Below are positions 1 to 8,425 of a stretch of 61,617 nucleotides of DNA, in pieces. The notes under the pieces were generated by a model that did not search any database, was not told where the DNA came from, and saw only the letters and a list, made by a program, of their open reading frames with translations. Every line of letters starts with the position of its first letter. Position 1 is the stretch's first letter. Source of the DNA: Thermus tenuipuniceus (GTDB lineage Bacteria > Deinococcota > Deinococci > Deinococcales > Thermaceae); contig NZ_KZ672960.1 in assembly GCF_002964845.1 (NCBI RefSeq), positions 1 to 61,617 of the forward strand, read 5' to 3'. A program made the position numbers and the translations under genes.

Positions 1-70
1 GTTTCTGGCTAGGATGCAGGAGGGGTCGGTTCCCCAAGGTGTCTCAAATGTGGTGGCCAATTACAACCTC

Positions 71-99
71 TTGGCAAGGGGGCCTCCCCGTGGTATAAA
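71..99 (+). promoter_or_regulatory. rpsA promoter
   Basis: TTGGCA at 71-76 and TATAAA at 94-99 are separated by 17 bases, and TG precedes the -10 box by one base (TGGTATAAA). This is a near-consensus housekeeping promoter with an extended -10. Transcription would start near 106 and leave a leader of about 120 bases before rpsA. Confidence 0.75.
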
Positions 100-105
100 G
101 GAAGG

Positions 106-229
106 GTATGCCCTTCGGGGCCGGTTCACACGGAAGCGGGGAGTGAGGCTTCTCCCCCTCCTTTTCGTGTGGACGTGCGCAAAATGCGCCCGCCTTCCCT
201 GGAAGGCGCGTAAGGAGGAAAGAGGCGGC
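106..229 (+). promoter_or_regulatory. structured 5' leader of rpsA
   Basis: Three stems can be read. First, CACACG (127-132) pairs with CGTGTG (166-171) and encloses GGGGAG (138-143) paired with CTCCCC (152-157). Second, GCGC (177-180) pairs with GCGC (186-189) around an A-rich loop. Third, CGCCTTCC pairs with GGAAGGCG at 191-208, ending two bases before the Shine-Dalgarno TAAGGAGG (211-218). E. coli S1 represses its own translation through a structured leader; a similar role here is inferred. Confidence 0.5.
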
Positions 230-1849
230 ATGGAAGAAAAGGCGACCCAGGTCAGCGAAGCCAACTTGACCCCAGGCCAGACCTTCAGCATGGAGGAGGC
301 CCTTCAGGAAACCGAGGCCCGCTTGGAGAAGCGCGTGCGCCCGGGCCAGATCCTGACGGGCAAGGTGGTCCTGGTGGGCTCGGAGGGTGTGGCGGTAGAT
401 ATCGGCGCGAAGACGGAAGGCATCATCCCCTTTAACGAGCTTACGGAGAAGTCCCTTCCCGAGGAGGAGCTAAAGGCCCTTTTGAAGCCCGGGGATCTGG
501 TGCGGGTCCAGGTGCTCAAGGTGGACCCCGAAACGGGCCAGGTCCTTCTTTCCCGCAAGCGGGTGGAGGCCACGGAGCACTGGGACCGCATCCGGGAGCT
601 TTATGAGAAGGGCGAGCCGGTGACCGTCACCGTAAAGGAGAAGGTCAAGGGGGGTGTGGTTGCCGACCTGGATGGCGTGTCCGCCTTCATCCCCGCTTCG
701 CAGCTGGACCTCAAGCGCATCCCCAACCTGGATGCCTACGTGGGCCAGCAGATCCTAGTGAAGATCATCGAGTTTAACCGCAAGAAGGGGCGGGTTCTCC
801 TCTCCCGTCGGGCGGTTTTGGAAGAGGAACAGAAACGGGCCAAGGAGGCCTTTTTCCAAAGCCTACAGCCCGGCCAGGTGGTGGAAGGTACGGTGGTGGA
901 CGTTACCGACTTCGGAGCCTTCGTGAACCTGGGTCCTGTGGACGGTCTCGTGCACCGTTCCGAGATCACCTGGGGGCGGTTTAACCACCCCAAGGAGGTT
1001 ATCCACAAGGGGCAGAAGGTGCGGGCCCAGGTGGTTTCCGTGGACCCCGAGAAGGAGCGGGTCAACCTTTCCATGAAGGCTCTGATCCCCGATCCCTGGA
1101 CCACCGTGGCCGAGAAGTACCCGGTGGGAAGCCGGGTCCGGGGCAAGGTGGTGGGCCTCACCCAGTTCGGGGCCTTCGTGGAGGTGGAGCCGGGCCTCGA
1201 GGGGCTCATCCACATCTCCGAGCTTTCCTGGACCAAAAGGCCCAAGCACCCCTCCGAGGTGGTGAAGGAGGGGGAGGAGGTGGAGGCGGTGGTGCTGAGA
1301 CTGGATCCCGCCGAGCGCCGCCTCTCCCTGGGCCTCAAGCAAACCCAGCCCGATCCCTGGCAGCTCCTCACCGAGAAGTACCCTCCTGGCACGGTGGTCA
1401 AGGGCAGGATTACCGGGATCACCGACTTTGGGGTCTTCGTGGAACTGGAGCCGGGCATGGAAGGGCTGGTCCACGTTTCCGAGCTGGACCATGCCCGCAT
1501 TGAAAACCCCGCCGCCCTCTTCAAGAAGGGGGAGGAGATGGAGGTGGTGGTCCTCAACATCGACCCCGTGGAACAGCGGATCTCCCTCTCCCGCAAGCGC
1601 CTTCTGCCCCCGCCTCCTCCCAAGGCCGAGGAGGAGCGGCCCCGCCGGGCCAAGGGCAAGGAGGCCCGGGGCAAGAGGAAGCCCGGACCCCGCCGGGAGG
1701 AGCGCCGGGAGTACGAGTACGGGGCGGTGGCCGAGTACAACCTGTACGATGCCTCCGTGGTGCCTACGGCAAGCGCCAGCGTGAAGCTGGGCGACCTCTA
1801 TGGCGACCTGCTGGTGAGCCTGGGCCTCGAGGAGGAGAAGTCCTCCTAA
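230..1849 (+). CDS. rpsA: 30S ribosomal protein S1
   Basis: RNA-binding protein of the 30S subunit that recruits mRNA to the ribosome. At 539 residues it carries five S1-type OB-fold repeats (E. coli has six), recognisable by repeated segments such as DFGAFVNL, QFGAFVEV and DFGVFVEL followed by GL(V/I)H(V/I)SEL. A short proline run and a basic RPRRAKGKEARGK tail follow, then a tyrosine-rich C-terminus. The ATG at 230 is chosen because TAAGGAGG lies 11 bases upstream; the open frame extends back to 14, but that part lies in the leader. A strong GC-rich terminator follows at 1865. Assignment is firm. Confidence 0.96.
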   Translation: MEEKATQVSEANLTPGQTFSMEEALQETEARLEKRVRPGQILTGKVVLVGSEGVAVDIGAKTEGIIPFNELTEKSLPEEELKALLKPGDLVRVQVLKVDPETGQVLLSRKRVEATEHWDRIRELYEKGEPVTVTVKEKVKGGVVADLDGVSAFIPASQLDLKRIPNLDAYVGQQILVKIIEFNRKKGRVLLSRRAVLEEEQKRAKEAFFQSLQPGQVVEGTVVDVTDFGAFVNLGPVDGLVHRSEITWGRFNHPKEVIHKGQKVRAQVVSVDPEKERVNLSMKALIPDPWTTVAEKYPVGSRVRGKVVGLTQFGAFVEVEPGLEGLIHISELSWTKRPKHPSEVVKEGEEVEAVVLRLDPAERRLSLGLKQTQPDPWQLLTEKYPPGTVVKGRITGITDFGVFVELEPGMEGLVHVSELDHARIENPAALFKKGEEMEVVVLNIDPVEQRISLSRKRLLPPPPPKAEEERPRRAKGKEARGKRKPGPRREERREYEYGAVAEYNLYDASVVPTASASVKLGDLYGDLLVSLGLEEEKSS

Positions 1850-1864
1850 GCCCCCAAAAGGCTT

Positions 1865-1892
1865 GGGGCCCCGCCATCGGGCGGGGCCCCTT
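1865..1892. terminator. bidirectional terminator between rpsA and fbcB
   Basis: Perfect 11-bp stem GGGGCCCCGCC/GGCGGGGCCCC with an ATCG loop, placed between two convergent genes. There is no long T run, as is common in very GC-rich thermophiles. Confidence 0.75.
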
Positions 1893-1933
1893 CGCTTCTC
1901 CCCCCCAGGTGCGGGCTTGGGGAGCAGGGGGCT

Positions 1934-3196
1934 TTACTGGCGGGCCTTTTCCTTCTCCTTGCCGTAGAAGATGCGCAGCAGGGTGTAGGAAACCAGGTAG
2001 GTGAGCAGGGGGCCTCCCAGGACCAGGGTCCAGAGCACGGCGTTGTTGCCCAGGATGGAGCCTTGTTGCTGGAACTCGATCTTGTACCCGGCCAGGGTGG
2101 TCATGAGGAAGAAGACCAAAAGGGCCAGGATGACGCTGGTGCGCACCGGGTGCTCCGAGGGGAGCTCCATGTAGCGCATCTTGTCCTTGCGGGTGTCCAC
2201 GAAGGGCAAAAGAAGCCCCACCAGGGCCAGGATCCCCGGGATCACCACCCCCCCGATGAACTCCGGTCCTATGGTGGCCCCGAAAAGGTGGAACTCCCAG
2301 CTGGAGGGGATGAGCTGCAGGATGCCGTAGATCCAGAGGAAGTACCAGTCGGGTTTGACCGCCGGGGTGTTGGGGGTGGGGGGGCCGAAAGCCTCGATGG
2401 GGTGGGCCAAGAAGGCCCCGGCGATGAAGGTCATCACCCCCACGTAAAGGGCAAAGAGGATCCCCATCATCACCATCTGCTGGGGGTACATGGGAACACC
2501 CAGGATCTTGCCCGGGGCCACCCGCTCGGCATAGCGGGGCTGGGTGTGCTTCTGCTTCATCATGATGGCCATGTGCACCCCGATGAGGGCCATGAGAAGC
2601 AAGGGAAGCCAGAGGACGTGGAGGCTATAAAGCCGGGGGATGGACCTGTCCGAGCCCGGGAACTCTCCACCGAACATCACCTCCGCTATGGCCCCGCCCA
2701 CCCAGGGTATGGAGGCGGCGATCCCATAGCCGATGCGGGTGGCGGTGACGGCATAGTTGTCGTAGGGCAGGGCGTAGCCGGTGAAGGCGGTGACCACCGC
2801 CAGGCCCAAAAGGGCCAGGCCCACCAGGTAGTTGAGTTCCCGGGGTTTCTTGTAGGCTCCCGAGAGGAGAATGCGGAGCATGTGCAGGAAGGCGGCGGCG
2901 ATCATCACGTGGGCCGACCAGTGGTGGAGGCTACGGATCACCGCCCCGAAGGGAAGGCTGTCTATGTAGAGGACGCTGGCGTAGGCCGCGGGCACCGTGC
3001 GGCCATCGGGGAGCTTCACCTCCCGGATGGAAGGTTCGAAGTTCAAGGTAAGGAAGATGCCGGTGAGCACCAAGACGATGAAGGCGAAGAGGGTGATCTC
3101 CCCTAGGAAGAAAGAGTGATGCACCGGGAAGGCCTTGCGCAAGACCTTCTGGTAAAGGCCCGTGAGGTCTAGGCGTTCGTCTAGCCATTTGTACAT
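1934..3196 (-). CDS. fbcB: cytochrome b of the bc complex
   Basis: Membrane core of the menaquinol:cytochrome c oxidoreductase, carrying hemes bL and bH and the quinone sites. Multiple membrane helices are visible over 420 residues. Likely heme ligands are H91/H105 (in HHWSAHVM and LHMLR) and H193/H208 (in YSLHVLW and GVHMAI), with the family's 14- and 15-residue spacings. The Qo-site motif reads PDWY instead of the usual PEWY. N-terminal cytochrome b and the C-terminal subunit-IV-like part are one chain. It is the last gene of fbcC-fbcX-fbcF-fbcB, nine bases after fbcF. The subunit naming follows the known T. thermophilus four-subunit complex. Confidence 0.95.
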   Translation of the reverse strand: MYKWLDERLDLTGLYQKVLRKAFPVHHSFFLGEITLFAFIVLVLTGIFLTLNFEPSIREVKLPDGRTVPAAYASVLYIDSLPFGAVIRSLHHWSAHVMIAAAFLHMLRILLSGAYKKPRELNYLVGLALLGLAVVTAFTGYALPYDNYAVTATRIGYGIAASIPWVGGAIAEVMFGGEFPGSDRSIPRLYSLHVLWLPLLLMALIGVHMAIMMKQKHTQPRYAERVAPGKILGVPMYPQQMVMMGILFALYVGVMTFIAGAFLAHPIEAFGPPTPNTPAVKPDWYFLWIYGILQLIPSSWEFHLFGATIGPEFIGGVVIPGILALVGLLLPFVDTRKDKMRYMELPSEHPVRTSVILALLVFFLMTTLAGYKIEFQQQGSILGNNAVLWTLVLGGPLLTYLVSYTLLRIFYGKEKEKARQ

Positions 3197-3205
3197 GCTT
3201 CCCTC

Positions 3206-3835
3206 CTAGACGTGACGGCAGAAGCCCGCTTCCGCTTTCACTCCCACCTCGCCCAGAAACTCCCCAGCGGCTACCAGGACGCCTTCTTCCGCCTTAAGAG
3301 GAAGCTGGGGCACAGGCCTGGGCGGGGGGCCGGCGATGACCTGGGCGCCGCGGGCGAAGTCGTAGATTCCACCGTGGCAGGGGCAAAGGCCCGCTTTCTT
3401 GTCCGCCACCCACTGGCTCACGATGCAACCCAGGTGGGTACAGACCGCGGAGTAGGCCACGATCCCTTCCACCCCGTTCTGGGCCACCTCCGGGGAAAGC
3501 TCAGCCGGGTTGTACCGCACCACCAAGACGGTGTTCTTGGCCTCACCGCTTTTCACCACCTTGGTCTTGGGGTCCATGGGGTAGGCCAGAACGAAGGGGT
3601 CGCCGGGCTTGAGCTCCTCGGGGCGGATGGGCTTGGGCTCCCCCCCGCCTTGGGCGTAGACCAGGATGTCCCCCGGCTTCAGGGGTTCCTTCTCCGGGGT
3701 GACCTCCGCCTTGGGGCGGAGGCTCGCCCCCACGTAGAAGGCGGAAACCAGGGAGAGGCCGATTCCGGTGCCGATGGCGGTCTTTAGGAAAAGCCGCCTG
3801 CGGGATCTTTGCAAGCGAATCTCGCGTTCGTCCAT
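3206..3835 (-). CDS. fbcF: Rieske iron-sulfur subunit of the bc complex
   Basis: 209-residue electron carrier of the bc complex, anchored by one N-terminal helix (about residues 16-38) preceded by a basic [10 protein letters not shown] stretch resembling a Tat signal-anchor. The [2Fe-2S] site is intact: C132-T-H134-L-G-C137 and C151-P-C153-H154-G-G, with C137 and C153 the expected disulfide pair. The C-terminal extension past the fold ends in GFCRHV and holds an extra cysteine. Lies in the fbc operon between fbcX and fbcB. Confidence 0.95.
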   Translation of the reverse strand: MDEREIRLQRSRRRLFLKTAIGTGIGLSLVSAFYVGASLRPKAEVTPEKEPLKPGDILVYAQGGGEPKPIRPEELKPGDPFVLAYPMDPKTKVVKSGEAKNTVLVVRYNPAELSPEVAQNGVEGIVAYSAVCTHLGCIVSQWVADKKAGLCPCHGGIYDFARGAQVIAGPPPRPVPQLPLKAEEGVLVAAGEFLGEVGVKAEAGFCRHV

Positions 3836-3845
3836 GCTTCACCTC

Positions 3846-4328
3846 TTACCAGGGGAAGTGGCTCTTCTCCTCCTCGGTGACCACCTCGTCCCGGCCAAAG
3901 TACTTCTTGTAAATGCCCAAAAGGGTGGCCACCACCAGACTGATGGCCCCGAAGACCAGGCCCTGGAGCCAGGCGGGGTTGTGCCCAGTCTGGGCGGAGT
4001 AAACGATGAGGCGGACGAAGAAGCCGGAAAGGGCGGTGAGGAGGAGAACCAGGATTACCCCTACTGCTACAGGAGCCGTGGAGGGGGTAGGGAAATGGCG
4101 GCCGGGGCGCAGCTCTACTCCCTCCAGCCAGTAGGACACCAGACCGATGAGTCCGTAGAGAAGGAAGACGGCACCGAAGGCCATCAGGCCGATCTGGCCC
4201 ACGGAAAGCTCCTCTGGGGTATGGCCCAGGAGGCGGGCGATGTGGAGACCATCCAGGTAGGCCATATAGAAGAGGCCTGCGGCCAGGATGAGGGCGAAGG
4301 TGGGTACGATGGGGTCATTGCGGTACAT
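3846..4328 (-). CDS. fbcX: FbcX, small membrane subunit of the bc complex
   Basis: 160-residue membrane protein with about four hydrophobic helices (near residues 7-27, 42-65, 88-110 and 120-142), starting MYRNDPIVPTF. It has no cofactor motif. Its position between the cytochrome c and Rieske genes matches fbcX, the extra subunit described for the T. thermophilus complex. Function in the complex is probably structural; the identification rests mainly on gene order. Confidence 0.8.
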   Translation of the reverse strand: MYRNDPIVPTFALILAAGLFYMAYLDGLHIARLLGHTPEELSVGQIGLMAFGAVFLLYGLIGLVSYWLEGVELRPGRHFPTPSTAPVAVGVILVLLLTALSGFFVRLIVYSAQTGHNPAWLQGLVFGAISLVVATLLGIYKKYFGRDEVVTEEEKSHFPW

Positions 4329-4340
4329 GCCTTGCCCTCC

Positions 4341-5063
4341 TTATTCCACCGGGCCGAAGCTGTTGCCGAAGCTGTTGCGGATATAGGTGGCCACGGCCTT
4401 GAGGTCCTCGTCCGAGAAGGCGGCCCCCACCGCGGGCATGGCTCCCCGCCCGTTCTTGACGATGTTCAGTATCATTTGGGCATCTTTCAGGTTGGCGTTG
4501 CCCGCCAGGGCGGGCATAACCGGGGGCATGCCCTGGCCGTTCGCCCCGTGGCAGGCGGCGCAGTTGGCCTCAAAGAGGGACTTGCCCTTCTCCATGAGGG
4601 CCGGGTCCACCCCTGCTGCGGCGCCTCCCTGCGCGGGGGCGTGGCTTTCCTGGGCAGGGGGGGCTATCTCAGCCACAACCCTCTCAGCGGCCGGGCTCAA
4701 GGCGAAGTAGGCCCAGATCCCGCCCAGCACGATCACCCAGGCTACCACGTACCAAAGGGGGTTGAAGCGCACCGGCTCCACGGGGAGCTCGGGTTCCCCC
4801 ACGGCCAGGCGGAGCTCGAGGGTCCCCGCCACCTCGCTCCCCTCGTCCAGGCCCAGAACCATCACGTCGGGGTAGTTGTTAACGGTGAAGGGGATTTCCC
4901 GGATCTCCTCGCCCCCACCGCGGAAGTGGGTCACCACCCGCAGGACATGCTCCCCGTCAGGGATCTTTCGGGTGTCCAGGTTTAGCCGGTAAGGGGGTTC
5001 CTTCAGAACCGCCAGGGGCTCGCTGGCCCTGTCCAGGTACACCTCAATCCGGTCTACGACCAT
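4341..5063 (-). CDS. fbcC: cytochrome c subunit of the bc complex with N-terminal Ig-like domain
   Basis: 240-residue membrane-anchored c-type cytochrome passing electrons from the Rieske centre to soluble carriers. Residues 1-95 form a beta-rich, Ig-like segment (around IPDGEHVLRVVTHF) without a signal peptide. One membrane helix lies at about 102-121, then a flexible Ala/Pro linker, then a class I cytochrome c domain with heme motif C168-A-A-C171-H172 and likely axial M209 (GRGAMPAVG). The ATG at 5063 is preferred over one 42 bases upstream because GGGAGGCAGA precedes it. First gene of the fbc operon. Confidence 0.9.
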   Translation of the reverse strand: MVVDRIEVYLDRASEPLAVLKEPPYRLNLDTRKIPDGEHVLRVVTHFRGGGEEIREIPFTVNNYPDVMVLGLDEGSEVAGTLELRLAVGEPELPVEPVRFNPLWYVVAWVIVLGGIWAYFALSPAAERVVAEIAPPAQESHAPAQGGAAAGVDPALMEKGKSLFEANCAACHGANGQGMPPVMPALAGNANLKDAQMILNIVKNGRGAMPAVGAAFSDEDLKAVATYIRNSFGNSFGPVE

Positions 5064-5112
5064 TCTGCCTCCCTTTGTGAAGGGGGGTACAAACCCCCAC
5101 CCCACTACTATA
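5064..5112 (-). promoter_or_regulatory. fbc operon -10 box and leader hairpin
   Basis: TATAGT on the minus strand at 5112-5107 is a good -10 box; no convincing -35 is seen. The roughly 37-base leader contains a 5-bp GGGGG/CCCCC hairpin (5098-5083) upstream of the ribosome binding site GGGAGG. Confidence 0.45.
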
Positions 5113-5159
5113 AGGGTAGCCTGGCAAGGACAGATGTCCCCGCTTATGGAAAGGGAGGC

Positions 5160-5927
5160 TTAGGAGGCAAGGAGGGTCTGCAGGCGGGAAAGGCTCTGGC
5201 GTACTCCTTGGATGTTCCCACCCACCTCGAGGGCCGCGGTGGCAGGGAATCCCCTCAGCCGGGGGGCTAGCCTTTCCCAGGGCACGGCTCCCGTGCCCAC
5301 GGGCAGATGGTCATCCCTGCGGGCGTGGTTATCGTGGAGGTGCAGGTGGATGAGCCGGTCTCCCAGGGTCTCCCAGTAAAGGGAAGGGCCCAGGGGACCC
5401 AGCTCCACCAGGGCGTGGCCCACATCCAAGCAGAAGCCGTACTGGGGGAAGCGGTCCAGAAGGGCCTTTAGCTCCTCCGGGCCCCGGAGGAGGTCCTCCT
5501 CGGAAAGGGCCAGGTTTTCCAAAGCCACGGGGAAGGGAAGGGGAAGGAGGGCGGAGAGGGTCTTTTCCAAGGCCTCCCGGGCCAGGCTTAAGGCCATGGG
5601 GTGGCGCACGGGCACCTGGCCAGTGTGGAGCACGCCCACCTTGGCCCCCAGGGCCTCGCCAAACTCCAGGGCCCGCTTGAGGCGCTCCTCGGCCAAGGCG
5701 CGGACGCTGGGGATGAGGCTGGCCGGGTTCATCTCCACGAAGGGAAGGTGCAGGGTGAACCCAACCCCCAGGGCTTCCCCCGTGGCCCGCAGGGTCTTGG
5801 CGTCGGGAAGGGGAAGGACCTCGTGCAGGTCGTAGGGAACCTCGAGGTCCAGGCCCAGTTCCGCCGCCAGGCGGAAGGCTTCCTCATAGCCCATCTCTGC
5901 ATTGAAGGGACTGAAACCTAGGCGCAT
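5160..5927 (-). CDS. sugar phosphate isomerase/epimerase-like TIM-barrel protein
   Basis: 255-residue member of the AP-endonuclease-2/xylose-isomerase-like fold. Metal-binding positions are visible in order: VALENL (Glu), CLDVGHA (Asp/His), HLHDNH, DDHLPVGTG and AALEVGG (Glu). These proteins isomerise or epimerise sugars or related small molecules; the substrate is unknown. A start at 5927 is chosen because TAAAAT lies exactly 7 bases upstream (leaderless signature); the ATG at 5936 is embedded in that box. It follows two sugar-type binding proteins, so a role in processing an imported sugar or polyol is a reasonable inference. Confidence 0.75.
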   Translation of the reverse strand: MRLGFSPFNAEMGYEEAFRLAAELGLDLEVPYDLHEVLPLPDAKTLRATGEALGVGFTLHLPFVEMNPASLIPSVRALAEERLKRALEFGEALGAKVGVLHTGQVPVRHPMALSLAREALEKTLSALLPLPFPVALENLALSEEDLLRGPEELKALLDRFPQYGFCLDVGHALVELGPLGPSLYWETLGDRLIHLHLHDNHARRDDHLPVGTGAVPWERLAPRLRGFPATAALEVGGNIQGVRQSLSRLQTLLAS

Positions 5928-5958
5928 CCCAGCCATTTTAGGGTCTTTGCGGACCAGG

Positions 5959-7176
5959 CTAGCGGATGGCCTCCGCCTTCCGCTGGGCTTCCTCCAGGGC
6001 CTTCTGGGGAGGCACGCCGCCCTTTAGGGCCTTTTCTAAGGCTTCTGCCAGGACGCTGGCCCAGGCGGAGAACTGGGGGATACGGGGGCGCTCCTGGGCG
6101 TGGGCGATCTGCTCAAAGGCCACCTTGCGGAAGGGGTTTTCCCGGTAGAAGCCTTCCAGGAGGGGGATAGCCGACTTGCGCACGGGCACGTAGTAGCTGG
6201 CCTGGACCCAGCGGGCCACGTTCTCGGGCTCCATCAGGTATCTCCAAAACTCCAAAGCCCCCCGCACCTGGGCTTCCGTGGCCCCCTTGAGGACCACCAG
6301 CTGGGCTCCGCCCATGGGCACCTTGCCCCCGGGTTCCCGGGGCACCGGGGCCACCCCCAGGGTGAAGGCGAAGGAGAAGTTTTCCGCAGCGGGCCAGTTG
6401 GCGATGGAGGCCATGACCATCATCCCCTTGGTGCGCACGAAGTCCAGCTGGGCGAAGGTGGCCTCGGCCATGCTCCTTGCGGAAAGCGCCCCAGCCTGGT
6501 TCAGGCGGTGGAGCATCTCCAGGGCCTCGAGGGCCTCCTTGGAGGTGAAGTTGGGCTTGCCCTCCCGCACCAGGTTCCCACCCCGGCTGGTCACCATGGC
6601 CTCAAAGAGCCAGGCCTGGGGGTCGGTGACGAAGATGAAGCCCTTGGCCTGGCGGGAGGTGAGGGCCTTGGCCACCTCCTCAAACTCCTTCCAGTTCCTC
6701 GGGGCTTTAAGCCCCTTGGCCCGGAAGACGTCCAGGTTGTAGAAGAGAATCGGGGTGGAGGTGTTTAGGGGAAGGCCGTAGCGCTTTCCCTCCATGACCC
6801 CGTAGTTCCAGGCGGGTTCAAAGAGATCCTCCAGGAGGGCGCGCTCCAGGTTCAGATAACCATCCAGGGCCAGGGCCCGGCCTTCCCCCACCAGCCGGGG
6901 GAAGAAGCTGATTTCCGCCTGGAAGAGCACGGGCTGGCTTCCCGTGCGCAAGGAGGCCACCAGCTTGGTTTCGGCATCCCGGTAGTCCCCTGCATACTGG
7001 GGTATCACCCGGTAGAGCCCCTGGCGGGCGTTGAACTCCTGGGCGAAGGTGGAAAGAAGCCTCCCCGCGGGGCCATCCATGGAGTGCCAGAAGGAAACCT
7101 CCGTGCGGGTGCCGGCCTGGGCCAAGGCCAGGGGAAGGAGGAGAAACCCTAGGGCTAGGGCTAAGGGCTGTTTCAT
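5959..7176 (-). CDS. ABC transporter sugar/glycerol-phosphate-type substrate-binding protein 1
   Basis: 405-residue secreted binding protein of the family-1 (UgpB/MalE-like) type. Signal peptide MKQPLALALGFLLLPLALAQA, then WHSMDGPAGRLLSTFAQEFN, the usual start of the first lobe. It closely resembles the next gene upstream (shared SF.PRL, LPL..S.P.LFYN and WF-like segments), so the pair looks like a tandem duplication. No permease or ATPase gene is adjacent. The ATG at 7176 has no ribosome binding site but has TGGTAAAAT 7 bases upstream, an extended -10 that implies a leaderless message. Ligand unknown. Confidence 0.85.
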   Translation of the reverse strand: MKQPLALALGFLLLPLALAQAGTRTEVSFWHSMDGPAGRLLSTFAQEFNARQGLYRVIPQYAGDYRDAETKLVASLRTGSQPVLFQAEISFFPRLVGEGRALALDGYLNLERALLEDLFEPAWNYGVMEGKRYGLPLNTSTPILFYNLDVFRAKGLKAPRNWKEFEEVAKALTSRQAKGFIFVTDPQAWLFEAMVTSRGGNLVREGKPNFTSKEALEALEMLHRLNQAGALSARSMAEATFAQLDFVRTKGMMVMASIANWPAAENFSFAFTLGVAPVPREPGGKVPMGGAQLVVLKGATEAQVRGALEFWRYLMEPENVARWVQASYYVPVRKSAIPLLEGFYRENPFRKVAFEQIAHAQERPRIPQFSAWASVLAEALEKALKGGVPPQKALEEAQRKAEAIR

Positions 7177-7224
7177 GGGGCGGATTTTACCATCCAAGAG
7201 GTCAAGCCTTGGTCAAGGGCTTCT

Positions 7225-8415
7225 TTAGCGCCTCTCCACCCCTATGGCCTTCCTCTGGGCCTCCTCGAGGACCACCTGGGGCTTCACCCCCTGCTTCAGG
7301 CTTCGTTCCAGGGCTTCCTCCAGGTAGCTGTACCAGACCACCAGCTCCGGGTCCTGGCTCCACGGGCGCCCCACCTCCGCCTGGGCGAAGACCGCCTGCC
7401 TTTCGGGGTCTTTCAGGAGGTCGGCAAGCTCCCTTTCCGCTTCCCTCCGCAAGGGCAGATACCAGGTGGTCCGCACCCACTCCGCTTGGCGTTTGGGTTC
7501 CAGGAAGTGGAGCCAGAAGGCCACGGCCCCCCGGGCCTGCTCCGGGCTTGCCCCCTTGAGCACCGCCAGGGCTGCCCCGGAAAGGGGTACCGTACCCCCT
7601 TCCCGCCGGGGCAGGGGGGCCATGCCCACTTGGAAGGGGAGGGAGGTTTGGGCCAGTACCACGGGCAAAGCGGTGGTGGGTCCGATTCCCATGAAGGCCT
7701 TGGTGCGCAGGAAATCGGCCACGGCGAACTGGGCCTCGGCCAGGTTCCGGGCCTGGGCGTGCCCCCTTTGCACCATGCGGTAAAGGATCTCCAAGGCCTC
7801 CACCACCTCCTTGGAGGTGAAGGCGGGAAGCCCATCCCTGACCAAGCTACCTCCCAGGCTCATCACGAGGGCGTTGAAGCTCCAGATGTCCGTGGAGATG
7901 ACAAGCCCCTTGCTGGTGCGGCTGGTGAGCCTGCTGGCAGCTTCCTCCACCTCGGCCCAGGTCCTGGGGGGCTTAAGGCCCCGGGCGCGGAAGGCATCCT
8001 TGTTGTAGTAGAGGACGGGCACGGATAGTCCCAAAGGTAGGCCGTAGGTCTGCCCCCGGACCTGGGGGGTTCGCATCATCTCCGGATACAAGTCCTTGGG
8101 CAGGTTCTGGAGGTAGGGGTTCAGGGCCAAGGCCACCCCTTCCTGGGCCAGGCGGGGGAGGAAGGAAAGCTCCCCGTGGAAAAGGACCGGGGCACCCCCC
8201 GAGCGCAAGGCGGCCAGGAGCTTTACCCCCGCCTCCCGGTAGTCCCCCACGTAGCGGGCCTCAATCCGGTAGGTGCGCTGGGACTCGTTGAAGCTTTTTA
8301 TAGCCTCCTCGAGGATGGCATTCCCCGGGGGGCCCGCCGTGTGCCAGAAGGGGATGACCACCTGGGCCTGGGCCAGGGTGGCCAGGATCAGGGGAAGGGA
8401 TAGAAACCGCCTCAT
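7225..8415 (-). CDS. ABC transporter sugar/glycerol-phosphate-type substrate-binding protein 2
   Basis: 396-residue paralogue of the binding protein encoded just downstream. Signal peptide MRRFLSLPLILATLAQA is followed by VVIPFWHTAGPPGN. Shared segments include GDYRE..VKL.A.LR, PVLF.GE.SF.PRL and LPL..SVPVLYYN. TAACCT lies 7 bases before the ATG and there is no spaced ribosome binding site, so it too may be leaderless. Both genes lie between a PaaX-like regulator and the TIM-barrel isomerase. They may serve a shared permease encoded elsewhere or recognise different ligands. Confidence 0.85.
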   Translation of the reverse strand: MRRFLSLPLILATLAQAQVVIPFWHTAGPPGNAILEEAIKSFNESQRTYRIEARYVGDYREAGVKLLAALRSGGAPVLFHGELSFLPRLAQEGVALALNPYLQNLPKDLYPEMMRTPQVRGQTYGLPLGLSVPVLYYNKDAFRARGLKPPRTWAEVEEAASRLTSRTSKGLVISTDIWSFNALVMSLGGSLVRDGLPAFTSKEVVEALEILYRMVQRGHAQARNLAEAQFAVADFLRTKAFMGIGPTTALPVVLAQTSLPFQVGMAPLPRREGGTVPLSGAALAVLKGASPEQARGAVAFWLHFLEPKRQAEWVRTTWYLPLRREAERELADLLKDPERQAVFAQAEVGRPWSQDPELVVWYSYLEEALERSLKQGVKPQVVLEEAQRKAIGVERR

Positions 8416-8425
8416 CCCCTAAAGG

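Noticed and set aside
14..229. N-terminal extension of the rpsA reading frame
   Set aside because: The promoter and ribosome binding site lie inside it, and the S1 family N-terminus starts at 230.
2063..4985. Long open frames on the plus strand across the fbc operon
   Set aside because: They are antisense to clearly conserved genes, have low-complexity Gly/His/Val-rich translations, and lack start signals.
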